A stretch of DNA of 64,000 bases from Amaricoccus sp003258405 (GTDB taxonomy: Bacteria; Pseudomonadota; Alphaproteobacteria; Rhodobacterales; Rhodobacteraceae). The stretch is taken from the NCBI RefSeq assembly GCF_043226085.1, contig NZ_CP171225.1:1364001-1428000 (forward strand), written 5' to 3'. The notes below the pieces were generated by a model. That model was not told the origin of the DNA, did no database searches, and saw nothing but the letters and a program-made list of their open reading frames with translations. A program made the position numbers and the translations under genes. Shown here in pieces: positions 1-7,805 of the stretch (position 1 is its first letter; each line of letters opens with the position of its first letter).

Positions 1-193
1 AGTGCAGCCGCGCCATCATCTCCTCGAGGAGCGGCATGGTATGCGGGGCGGGGCCATTCGGCAGCGCCTCGACATCGCCGGCCAGTCCGTGGCGGGCAAG
101 TGTCTGGCGCACCAGATCGTTTGCAAACGACATGTAGTCGGGACGTGCGGCGCCGTTCGCCGGGCGCAGGGCGCCAACGTTGAAAGAGATCAT
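1..193 (-). CDS. N-terminal fragment of an unidentified protein
   Basis: Only the first 64 codons are in the window; the gene runs off the left edge. The ATG at 191-193 opens a frame reading MISFNVGALRPANG..., with no signal peptide and no domain I can name. It lies 26 bp downstream of the CopG-like regulator gene on the same strand, so the two are probably co-transcribed. In related bacteria CopG-type proteins sit beside PHB-depolymerase-type esterases, so an esterase is possible, but that is only a guess from context. The frame is certain; the function is not. Confidence 0.55.
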   Translation of the reverse strand, partial: MISFNVGALRPANGAARPDYMSFANDLVRQTLARHGLAGDVEALPNGPAPHTMPLLEEMMARLH

Positions 194-219
194 GTTTTCA
201 GTCCTTCTGGGAGCGCGTG

Positions 220-636
220 CTACCGGATGCGGTCAGCGAGCGCCTTTCTGATTTCCGGGCTCGCCTGAAGCGCGCCCAGTACCGTGATGGAGCCTATGGT
301 TGCCCGGGCGAGGTCGGGCGTCACGTCGGAGTCGATCCGCGCGAGCCCGACAACCTTGACATGCAGGACCTCGCCAGCCGCCCGGAGCGTCTCCAGATCG
401 GCGCGGCTGTAGTCACGCAGGCCCAGTTCCATCGTATGGCGTTCGATGGATTGGTTGACGGCCTCGACATGGGTGTCGAGCTGACGCCGGATCGCGGTGC
501 GGATGAAGTCGCTTCGGTTGGAGTAGAAGCCCTCCTGCACCAGAAGATCGATCCGTCCGAGATCGACATATCCGAGGTTGATGGTGATCTTTTCGCTGTC
601 GGGCGCCTTGTCCCGCAGCGGTCTCACGTTGCTCAT
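220..636 (-). CDS. CopG-like ribbon-helix-helix regulator
   Basis: This 138-residue protein has a ribbon-helix-helix pattern near residues 13-50: a short beta strand (EKITINLGYVDLGRID) followed by helices containing GFYSNRSDFIRTAIRRQL. Such proteins bind DNA as dimers and usually repress their own operon. The longer C-terminal half, unusual for a minimal CopG repressor, may be an oligomerisation or ligand region. I chose the ATG at 634-636 (MSNVRP) over an upstream in-frame ATG at 687, because the extra 17 residues look non-conserved and low in quality. It precedes the edge gene by 26 bp, probably in one operon. The 178-bp spacer to hemB is divergent and should hold both promoters. Confidence 0.75.
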   Translation of the reverse strand: MSNVRPLRDKAPDSEKITINLGYVDLGRIDLLVQEGFYSNRSDFIRTAIRRQLDTHVEAVNQSIERHTMELGLRDYSRADLETLRAAGEVLHVKVVGLARIDSDVTPDLARATIGSITVLGALQASPEIRKALADRIR

Positions 637-814
637 CACGTTTCTCCATCCGTGTGGATGGTATATGGATGACATATGAGCCGTCACAAGTCCATTGAAG
701 AAATAATTCGATCGCGCCGGCGTGCGCGGAGGCAGGCGGCGGAGGCGCCTTCAGGTCTTGAGAGGACCGCGCCTGCGTGCCAAACCGGGTCATTGCCAGC
801 CTGAGGATCCGACG

Positions 815-1813
815 ATGATGACGCCGCTCGCAGCCCCCTTCCCGCATTGCCGCCCACGCCGCCTGCGCCGCACGGCCTGGATCCGCGACATGGTGGCCGA
901 AACGCGGCTTTCGGTGTCGGACCTGATCTGGCCGCTCTTCGTGCGCGAGGGTGAGGGCATGGAGGAACCGGTGGCCTCGTTGCCCGGTGTCTCGCGGCTT
1001 TCGGTCGACCGGGCGGTGGAAGCGGCGCAGCGCGCGGCCGATCTCGGCATTCCCTGCCTTGCGCTCTTTCCCTACACCGACGCAGCCGACAAGAACCCGG
1101 AGGCCACCGAGGCCTGGAACCCGGAGAATCTCGTCAACCGCGCGACACGGGCGATCAAGGCAGCCGTTCCCGGCATCGGCGTCCTGCTCGACGTGGCGCT
1201 CGATCCCTACAATTCCGACGGACATGACGGGATCGTGCGCGACGGCACGATCCTCAACGACGAGACGCTGATCGCGCTCGAGAAGATGGCACTCTGCCAG
1301 GCGGAGGCGGGCTGTGACATCCTCGGGCCTTCGGACATGATGGACGGACGCATCGGGGTGATCCGGTCGGCCCTCGAGGCCCATGACTTTCCCGACACGC
1401 TGATCATGAGCTATGCCGCGAAATACGCTTCCGTCTTCTACGGGCCGTTCCGCGACGCGGTGGGCGCGACCGGCGCGCTCAAGGGCGACAAGAAGACCTA
1501 CCAGATGGACCCGGCCAACAGCGCCGAGGCGATGCGCGAAGTGGCGATCGATCTCGCGGAGGGCGCGGACATGGTGATGGTGAAGCCCGGCCTGCCCTAT
1601 CTCGATATCTGCGGGCGGGTGAAGCGCGAGTTCGACGTGCCGGTCTTCGCCTATCAGGTCTCGGGGGAATACGCGATGCTGGAGGCGGCATTCGGCCATG
1701 GCTGGCTGGAACGGGAGCGGACGGTTCTGGAGACCCTCGGCGCCTTCAAGCGTGCCGGCTGCGACGGGATTCTCACCTATCATGCCCCGCTCGCGGCGGA
1801 ACTCTTCGGCTGA
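815..1813 (+). CDS. hemB: delta-aminolevulinic acid dehydratase (porphobilinogen synthase)
   Basis: HemB condenses two 5-aminolevulinate molecules to porphobilinogen, an early cytoplasmic step of heme, siroheme and bacteriochlorophyll synthesis. The 332-residue length is normal. Both Schiff-base lysines are visible: K203 in SYAAKYASVFYG and K257 in MVMVKPGLPYLD. The metal-site segment reads ALDPYNSDGHDG (residues 128-139), the aspartate-rich form found in Pseudomonas, Rhodobacter and plants, not the cysteine-rich zinc site of E. coli HemB. A GAGG sequence lies about 10 bp before the ATG at 815; a second in-frame ATG at 818 is equally possible. It is divergent from the CopG-like gene and is followed after 49 bp by a LysE-family exporter. 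Confidence 0.97.
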   Translation: MMTPLAAPFPHCRPRRLRRTAWIRDMVAETRLSVSDLIWPLFVREGEGMEEPVASLPGVSRLSVDRAVEAAQRAADLGIPCLALFPYTDAADKNPEATEAWNPENLVNRATRAIKAAVPGIGVLLDVALDPYNSDGHDGIVRDGTILNDETLIALEKMALCQAEAGCDILGPSDMMDGRIGVIRSALEAHDFPDTLIMSYAAKYASVFYGPFRDAVGATGALKGDKKTYQMDPANSAEAMREVAIDLAEGADMVMVKPGLPYLDICGRVKREFDVPVFAYQVSGEYAMLEAAFGHGWLERERTVLETLGAFKRAGCDGILTYHAPLAAELFG

Positions 1814-1862
1814 CCGGCGCGCCGCCATTGCGCGCGGGAAAAATCCGCCCCAGAGTGGCCTT

Positions 1863-2519
1863 ATGGACCCGATTGCCGCATCTTTCCTGCCACCTGCCCC
1901 GCTGCTTGGCGCCTTTCTGGCGGCGAGCGTCGTGCTGGCCGTGACGCCCGGGCCGGGGGTCTTCTACATCGTGACGCGAAGCCTCCTGCAGGGGCGCGCG
2001 CACGGGCTGGTCTCGGTTGCCGGTGTGGCGGTGGGAAATCTCGCCAATGCCATTGCGGCGGGGCTGGGGCTCGCGGCACTTTTCGCGGTTTCCGCCATTG
2101 CCTTCACCGTCGTGAAATGGGCGGGCGCGGCCTATCTCGTCTGGCTCGGGCTCCGGGCTCTCTTCGGCAGCGGGACGGCGCATGCCGGCGGGGTCGCGGC
2201 GCGGAGCCTCGGCCTGATCTTTCGGGACGGGTTCCTCGTAGCGCTGCTGAACCCGAAGACGACGCTTTTCTTCGCGGCCTTCCTGCCTCAGTTCATGAGC
2301 CCAGGCGGGCCGCACGCCGCTCAGGCGATGACACTCGGGACACTCTTCGTCGCGATCGCCGCCCTCACCGACACGGCCTATGCGCTCGCGGCCGGGCGCG
2401 CCGCACGGCTTCTGGCCCGGTCGGGCGCATTGCAGCGCGGGTCTCGGATCCTGAGTGGTGGCGCCTTCATCGGGCTCGGCCTCTTCACGGCCCTCGCCGG
2501 ACCGCGCACGGTTCGGTGA
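1863..2519 (+). CDS. LysE/RhtB-family amino-acid exporter
   Basis: This 218-residue inner-membrane protein has about six hydrophobic segments, normal for the LysE/RhtB family of amino-acid and homoserine-lactone exporters. The family's N-terminal motif is seen as VTPGPGVFYIVTRSL around residues 26-40, and a conserved loop appears as NPKTTLFFAAFLPQF around residue 135. The substrate cannot be inferred. The start is the ATG at 1863; an in-frame open region upstream overlaps hemB and is rejected because it lacks membrane character. It follows hemB by 49 bp and may be read through from it, though no functional link to heme is known. Confidence 0.88.
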   Translation: MDPIAASFLPPAPLLGAFLAASVVLAVTPGPGVFYIVTRSLLQGRAHGLVSVAGVAVGNLANAIAAGLGLAALFAVSAIAFTVVKWAGAAYLVWLGLRALFGSGTAHAGGVAARSLGLIFRDGFLVALLNPKTTLFFAAFLPQFMSPGGPHAAQAMTLGTLFVAIAALTDTAYALAAGRAARLLARSGALQRGSRILSGGAFIGLGLFTALAGPRTVR

Positions 2520-2682
2520 ATTTCGCGCCAGAAGGGGCCGGTACGGCCGGATTTTCCCCTTCCTTGCCCCGGCACGGCCGCCTCCAAGCTGGAAGGGCTG
2601 GACGGAGCGTGCTAACGCAGGAGCAAGCCGGCGCTCTGACCGGCCAAGAGGCATGTATCCGATCGCATCCAAGGAGCCGTCG

Positions 2683-3243
2683 ATGACTGACTGGACCCGT
2701 CGCAGTTTTCTGGCCGCCGCAGGTGTCGGGCTCGCGGCCTGCACCTCGCAGCCGAGCATTCCCGAAAGCCCGCGCGAGCGGATCGACCGCCAGGTCGACG
2801 AGGCGCTCGCCGAGCTCTACCAGACCGTACCCGGCGCGTCCGAACTCGGTGCGCGCTCGCAGGGTATTCTCGTCATTCCCAAGATCCGCAAGGCAGGCTT
2901 CTTCGCCAGCGGCGCCTACGGCGAGGGCGCGCTCGTGATCGGCCCGGCCAAGGTCGAGTACTATTCGCTGAGTTCGGCGGGCCTTGGCTTCACCTTCGGG
3001 GCCGCGGAATACAACCAGACGCTCTTCTTCCTCACATCCCAGGCGCTGCAGGATTTCCGGCTCGCCGACGGCTGGGAGCTTGGCGCCGATGCCGCGGTGA
3101 CGGTACCGAAGGCCGGCGGCGCGGCGGCAGGCATCAGCTCGATGCGCATCAATCGCCCGATCGTCGAGGTGGTTTACGGCCAGCGCGGCCTCATTGCCGA
3201 CGCAAGCTTCGCGGGCGCGAAATACAGCCGGATCATCCGCTGA
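2683..3243 (+). CDS. YSC84/SYLF-domain lipoprotein
   Basis: The 186-residue product starts with a twin-arginine-like and lipobox-containing signal (RRSFLAAAGVGLAAC), predicting export and lipidation at Cys20. The mature part matches the YSC84 (SYLF) domain: ARSQGILVIPKIRKAGF, then GEGALVIG and a glycine-rich C-terminal half. Eukaryotic SYLF domains bind lipids; the bacterial role is uncharacterised, probably periplasmic and membrane associated. A good Shine-Dalgarno, AAGGAG, lies 8 bp before the ATG at 2683, which favours this start over the longer open frame. It converges with the penicillin-acylase gene across a 46-bp spacer. Confidence 0.85.
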   Translation: MTDWTRRSFLAAAGVGLAACTSQPSIPESPRERIDRQVDEALAELYQTVPGASELGARSQGILVIPKIRKAGFFASGAYGEGALVIGPAKVEYYSLSSAGLGFTFGAAEYNQTLFFLTSQALQDFRLADGWELGADAAVTVPKAGGAAAGISSMRINRPIVEVVYGQRGLIADASFAGAKYSRIIR

Positions 3244-3289
3244 TCCGGGGACGGGGCGCGGCGGCTGCCAGGCGCAGCCCCCCGCTCCG

Positions 3290-5749
3290 TCAGGGCGCCG
3301 GAGTGAGGCGCGTGACGCCTTCGGCGCCGGCACGGACAAATTCGATATCGAGCGACATCGGTATGTATTCCGCCCGGCGCCAGAGCACCGCCTGATCATC
3401 GTAGTGGCGCGAGAGCAGGTGACCGCTCTCGCCGGTCGAGATGATGAAGACGCTCGAGTCGGGATCCGAGAAATCATAGACGCCGCGAAAGACCGAGGCA
3501 TGGCCGCTGAGATAGGGGTCGGGCTCGGTGCCGGTGGTAAGGCCGCGCATCAGTGTCTGGTCGCCCCCCGCCGTGCTCTGCCAGATGTTGGCCAGCAGGC
3601 CTAGGCCGGGGATGGTCGAGAGCGTCTCGTGCCGGTGCACCGCCTGATGGGCGTCCCCCCAGCGCCAGCTCTCGATCTTCGGCCCGTAGCGGGCGATGAG
3701 CTCGGTCAGCGCATCGTCGAGTGCCCGCCGTGACATCTCGGCGCAGGTCTCGACCTCCGAGGTCTGGATCACGTCGCACCATACGCCCGCGCCGTCGATG
3801 TTGCGGTAGACGCGCTCGATGAAGGCCGGCTCGGGGCGCGGCAGCAGGTCGTCGAGCGCACCGATCTCGTCGATGACAAGGCGGCGCTGGAGCGCCCGGA
3901 GCCAGGCCGCGTAGATAAGCGGCTCGGGGTCATGCTCCGTCATGGCGCCATTCCAGTCGGCCAGGCGCTCGAGCGCAATCTGGCGGCGCGCCTCAGGGCT
4001 GCCCTCCTCCGCTGCCTCGCCGGAATACCACAGATTGCGAGCGATGAGCGGCAGGAGGGTGCGGGCGCCTTCGGAGACGACATCGGTCTGGATCTCGATG
4101 AAGCTGTCGAGCGTGTGATATTGCCGGGCGTTCAGCAGATGTGCGGCCCGCACGATGCGAAGCGTGTCGCCCCAGTCGAAACTGAGGTTGTCGGGGAAGA
4201 GCGCGTCGGTGATGCGGTTGTTGGTGTTCACCACGATCCCGCTCGGCGGGTTGATGACCCAGGGGTTCTCGGCAAAGGGGCGTGTGCCCTGCCAGTCGTT
4301 GACCGCGAGCCAGCCGGGCGCGGGGATGCGGCCCTTGCTGGTGTTGGCGGCATCGCGGCGCGGCGCGGCCCCGGCCATCTGGAGCGCGACGGTCTCGCGG
4401 TCGGCGAGGGTTATCATGTTCGAGGGCACGACGAGATCGCGCGCCGCCGCGCGGGCCTCGCGGATCGACTGGGCGCGCATGAGGCCGATGGCAGCCCCCA
4501 TGGAGCGATCCTGCGCGGTGAGGCCGGTCCAGGCCAGCGTCGCGACATGGCCCTCGGGCGTCACGGCGGCAGCCCCGAAATGATCGCCCGGGATCACCGG
4601 CCCGTGGCGGCTCCAGCGCAGCAGCAGGCGTTCGGGCTCGGCGTCCTTCACCGCGATCACCGCGTCGCGGGTGCGGAAGGGCTCGAAGCCCGAGGGGGTG
4701 AGGTAGCGGCCGGGGTTTTCCGGATCGAGCCGCTCGATGAAGACGTCCTGATCGTCGAGATAGCTCGAGGTGAGGCCCCAGCCGAGATTTCTGTTCCGGC
4801 CGATGATAATGGAAGGAATGCCGGGCACCGTGGCGCCGATGACCGGGCCGCTCTCGAGATCGAGGCGGGCAAGATAGAAGATCGAGGGCGCGGTGAGGGC
4901 GAGATGCGGGTCGGTCGCGAGCAGCGGCGCGCCCGCGGCCGTGCGGCTCGCGGCGGCGGCAAAGGCGTTGGAGGCGCCTGCCTGACCGATGGGGGCGAGC
5001 GGATAGAGCGCGTGGCGGACCGGGTTTCGGCCATCATCGGGCGCAAGATCGGGAAAGAGGTCGGAATACTCCGGCAGGCCCATCACGGGTTCGTTCGGCG
5101 CCTCGGGCAGGATGTCGCGCAGCCGCGCCTCGGGGATGCGCAACGAGAGCCGGGCGCGCAGCGTCTCACGCGCCGCCTTGTCGGTGAGCTGAAGCGCCAT
5201 GAGCTTCTGGACCGCGATCGAATCAGCGGGAATCCAGGGCGCGATGGCGCTGTCGAAGAGGAAGAGCTCCGGCGCGCCCCGGCCGAGCGCATCCTTCTGG
5301 ACGATGCGGAGCCATGCATTCACCCCGTCGGCATAGGCCTCGAGGTCGGCCTTGGTCTGCTCGGTCTGCGCCGCGGCGGCCTGGCGGGAGAGGCCGTAGA
5401 TGTCGAGCGCCCGCATCAGCTCGTCGATCTCGAGCGTGTCGCGGCCGAAGATCTCGGAAAGTCGGCCCTGCGCGGTGCGGCGCATCAGAACCATCTGCCA
5501 GAGCCGGTCCTGGGCATGGGCGAACCCGAGGCCGAAGAAGGCGTCATGATCGTTATGGGCGAGGATATGCGGCACGGCATAGCGATCGCGCACGATCTCG
5601 AAGCCGGCCTCCACCCCCTCAGCCGCATACTCATGATCGTAATCGGGAAGCGATTGATCGGCGAGATAGTAGGCCAGTCCGGCGGCGGCAGAAGCAAGGA
5701 GGGCAAGCGTCACGAACAGTCGCATGAACCAGCGAAACAGGAACGCCAT
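3290..5749 (-). CDS. penicillin acylase family (Ntn-hydrolase) protein
   Basis: This 819-residue precursor belongs to the penicillin amidase/AHL acylase superfamily, which cleaves amides after autocatalytic maturation in the periplasm. An N-terminal hydrophobic segment (residues 5-30) acts as signal or anchor. The A-chain motif GFAHAQDRLWQM lies at 75-86. The new N-terminus after self-cleavage should be Ser260 in GQAGASNAF, where many family members have G-S-N. The C-terminal chain includes LATDPHLALTAPSIFY, typical of the family. Natural substrates may be beta-lactams, acyl-homoserine lactones or N-acyl amino acids; the sequence does not decide. The ATG at 5749 was chosen because the upstream extension is not signal-like. 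Confidence 0.9.
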   Translation of the reverse strand: MAFLFRWFMRLFVTLALLASAAAGLAYYLADQSLPDYDHEYAAEGVEAGFEIVRDRYAVPHILAHNDHDAFFGLGFAHAQDRLWQMVLMRRTAQGRLSEIFGRDTLEIDELMRALDIYGLSRQAAAAQTEQTKADLEAYADGVNAWLRIVQKDALGRGAPELFLFDSAIAPWIPADSIAVQKLMALQLTDKAARETLRARLSLRIPEARLRDILPEAPNEPVMGLPEYSDLFPDLAPDDGRNPVRHALYPLAPIGQAGASNAFAAAASRTAAGAPLLATDPHLALTAPSIFYLARLDLESGPVIGATVPGIPSIIIGRNRNLGWGLTSSYLDDQDVFIERLDPENPGRYLTPSGFEPFRTRDAVIAVKDAEPERLLLRWSRHGPVIPGDHFGAAAVTPEGHVATLAWTGLTAQDRSMGAAIGLMRAQSIREARAAARDLVVPSNMITLADRETVALQMAGAAPRRDAANTSKGRIPAPGWLAVNDWQGTRPFAENPWVINPPSGIVVNTNNRITDALFPDNLSFDWGDTLRIVRAAHLLNARQYHTLDSFIEIQTDVVSEGARTLLPLIARNLWYSGEAAEEGSPEARRQIALERLADWNGAMTEHDPEPLIYAAWLRALQRRLVIDEIGALDDLLPRPEPAFIERVYRNIDGAGVWCDVIQTSEVETCAEMSRRALDDALTELIARYGPKIESWRWGDAHQAVHRHETLSTIPGLGLLANIWQSTAGGDQTLMRGLTTGTEPDPYLSGHASVFRGVYDFSDPDSSVFIISTGESGHLLSRHYDDQAVLWRRAEYIPMSLDIEFVRAGAEGVTRLTPAP

Positions 5750-5846
5750 TCGCAGATTGTCCCCTTTCCGGCCGGGTTGACCCTGATCCGATAGCAGGCC
5801 ACTAAAACCGAAACAACGGCACACTTGAAGCAGGGGGGAAAAGCGC

Positions 5847-6710
5847 TTGGCACGTGTGGCATTCATCGGACTCGGGGTCATGGGTTATCCGATGGCGGGA
5901 CATCTTGCGGCAAAGGGCCATGAGGTGACCGTCTTCAACCGGACAGCCGCAAAAGCGGAGGCCTGGACGGCCCAGCATGGCGGTGCGCGGGCAGAAACCC
6001 CCGCCGCGGCGGCCGACGGGGCGGAGATCGTTTTCGCCTGCGTCGGCAATGACGAGGACCTCCGGGCGGTCACGCTCGGCGCAGACGGCGCATTTTCCGG
6101 CCTCGCGAAAGGCGCAATCCTGGTCGATCACACCACGGCCTCGGCGGAAGTCGCGCGGGAGTTGAACGAGGCGGCCCAAGCCCAGGGTGCGGGCTTTGTC
6201 GATGCGCCGGTCTCGGGCGGCCAGGCGGGGGCGGAGAACGGGGTGCTTACCGTCATGTGCGGCGGATCGGAGGCCGACTTCGCACGCGTCGAGCCGGTGA
6301 TCGCAGCCTATGCCAAATCCTGCCGCCTGATGGGCCCGGCGGGAGCGGGTCAGCTCACCAAGATGGTGAACCAGATCTGCATCGCGGGGCTCCTGCAGGC
6401 GCTCTCGGAGGGGCTTGCCTTCGCCGAACGCGCCGGGCTTGACGGCGAGCTGGTGCTCGACGTGATTTCAAAGGGGGCGGCAGGGTCCTGGCAGATGGAG
6501 AACCGCGGCTCGACCATGCTGGCCGACAAGTTCGACTTCGGATTTGCGGTGGACTGGATGCGCAAGGATCTCGGGATCTGCCTCGCGGAAGCGAATGCCA
6601 ATGGGGCGCCGCTGCCGGTGACGGCCCTTGTCGACCAGTTCTACAAGGAGGTGCAGGGCAAGGGCGGCAACCGCTGGGACACCTCGAGCCTCATCCGCCG
6701 GTTGAGATAG
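5847..6710 (+). CDS. NAD(P)-dependent beta-hydroxyacid dehydrogenase (3-hydroxyisobutyrate dehydrogenase family)
   Basis: The 287-residue protein starts with the Rossmann dinucleotide motif FIGLGVMGYPMAGHL (residues 6-20). The substrate motif DAPVSGG is at 119-125 and the catalytic lysine is K172 in GQLTKMVNQ. It oxidises a beta-hydroxyacid such as 3-hydroxyisobutyrate, tartronate semialdehyde or a related compound; no neighbour settles which. The start is a TTG at 5847 preceded by AGGGGGGAAAAGCGC, a strong Shine-Dalgarno about 9 bp away; the first in-frame ATG would delete the Rossmann motif. It is divergent from the penicillin acylase gene. A degenerate tandem repeat follows the stop codon. 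Confidence 0.92.
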   Translation: MARVAFIGLGVMGYPMAGHLAAKGHEVTVFNRTAAKAEAWTAQHGGARAETPAAAADGAEIVFACVGNDEDLRAVTLGADGAFSGLAKGAILVDHTTASAEVARELNEAAQAQGAGFVDAPVSGGQAGAENGVLTVMCGGSEADFARVEPVIAAYAKSCRLMGPAGAGQLTKMVNQICIAGLLQALSEGLAFAERAGLDGELVLDVISKGAAGSWQMENRGSTMLADKFDFGFAVDWMRKDLGICLAEANANGAPLPVTALVDQFYKEVQGKGGNRWDTSSLIRRLR

Positions 6711-6760
6711 CGGCCGAGTTCGCTTTTCGCGGCAGCAAAGGGGGACGACCTTGCTCCGGC

Positions 6761-6880
6761 TCAAGAAGTCGGAGCGAGATCCCGCATCGGAGTGGTTCGG
6801 CCCGCACCGTTTGCTGTGCTTCAACATGTCAGAGCGAAATCCTGGGCTCAGACCGAATTGGCCTGAACCGTTTTCGCTCT
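6761..6880. repeat. two degenerate copies of a ~60-bp repeat with an inner inverted repeat
   Basis: The first 20 bases of copy 1 (6761-6780) match those of copy 2 (6821-6840) at 16 positions, exactly 60 bp apart; both copies end in a related ACCGTTT..GCT segment. Copy 2 is bounded by a perfect 9-bp inverted repeat, AGAGCGAAA at 6831-6839 and TTTCGCTCT at 6872-6880, so it can form a long hairpin. Its last two bases overlap the stop codon of the minus-strand FMN-binding gene. It looks like a small dispersed palindromic element of the kind seen between alphaproteobacterial genes. It could act as a transcript terminator or stabiliser between the convergent genes. Confidence 0.6.
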
Positions 6881-7517
6881 AGTAGAGCTCGAGCATCCCC
6901 GCGCGCCGCGCCTCTTCGTCCAGGTCCTCCTGAGTGCCCTTCAGCCGGGCATGCGCCTTCATCACCGGGCCGATTGTCGGAAGCCCCTCGATCGACGGCC
7001 AGCGTTTTGGATCCCAAAGGCCGGAGCGAATGACGCATTTCGGACAGTGAACCATCGCCCGCTCGACCCTGACCACCATCACGAGCGCCGGGAGCCGACC
7101 GTTGACGGCAAAGCGCTGTCGCAAGGACAGGGACGTCACGAGGCGCGCGCTCCCGTAGACACGCAGGGTCTCGCCCATTCCCGGCACGAGAAACAGCAAT
7201 GCCACCTCCGGGTTGCGAAGCACCCTGCAGAAGGTGTCCGCGCGGCGGTTTCCCGGCCGGTCCGGCAGCGCGATCGTGTGATCGTCGAGCACAGCGACGA
7301 AACCGGCGGCATCTCCGCGCGGCGACAGTTCGGGCGCCGCCGTTCTGTCCGCGGAAGCGATCAGCAGGAATGGAGATCGCGCGATGTATGCCCTGCAGAT
7401 CGGGTCCAGATGATCCACGACCTTCTCGACCGCAGGCTGGAAGGGATGGCCGATCACCGCCTCGAGTTCGGCCTCGGTCTCGATCGTATCGGCAAAATGG
7501 TCCTGGCGGTCTTCCAT
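6879..7517 (-). CDS. pyridoxamine-5'-phosphate-oxidase-like FMN-binding protein
   Basis: The 212-residue protein has the split-barrel flavin fold of the PNPOx superfamily, closest in outline to the MSMEG_1061-type group. Typical segments are PFLLIASADRTAAPELSPRG (about residues 50-69) and a strand run ending in PEVALLFLVPG. A C-terminal segment contains VHCPKC, a feature of this group. These cytoplasmic enzymes reduce small molecules with flavin cofactors; the substrate is unknown. The ATG at 7517 is preceded by GGAGGGC within 10 bp. It stands alone, with a 288-bp spacer to the divergent SulP gene that shows no other clear gene. Confidence 0.85.
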   Translation of the reverse strand: MEDRQDHFADTIETEAELEAVIGHPFQPAVEKVVDHLDPICRAYIARSPFLLIASADRTAAPELSPRGDAAGFVAVLDDHTIALPDRPGNRRADTFCRVLRNPEVALLFLVPGMGETLRVYGSARLVTSLSLRQRFAVNGRLPALVMVVRVERAMVHCPKCVIRSGLWDPKRWPSIEGLPTIGPVMKAHARLKGTQEDLDEEARRAGMLELY

Positions 7518-7805
7518 GGTGCCCTCCTGTCCCAGGCATTGTTGCCGCGACCGGAAGTGTAGCCGGTGACCCCGCCCCGTGTCTCGTCAACACGTCGACA
7601 ACAGCTACAAGGCAGCTTGCGCCACGCCGCCGCCAGCACGAAGCCCTGCATCATTTCGTATCCAAACCGGCCACAATCGGCCTCAAATGCTCCTGCGGCG
7701 GTTGACAGGCGCGACCCGGCCGCTTTGAAAGGAGGCTTGTGGCACCGCAGCATGTGCGGACCCTCTGCCGCGCTCCTGCCGCACCCCGGACACGAGGCAC
7801 TTTTC

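Noticed and set aside
3932..5794. Plus-strand open frame of 620 codons opposite the penicillin acylase gene
   Set aside because: Antisense shadow of a clearly recognisable acylase; no motif or Shine-Dalgarno of its own.
7739..7805. Upstream GTG at 7739 as start of a gene overlapping sulP
   Set aside because: It has a good Shine-Dalgarno-like GGAGG, but the frame continues as an Arg/Pro-rich shadow of sulP with no conserved sequence.
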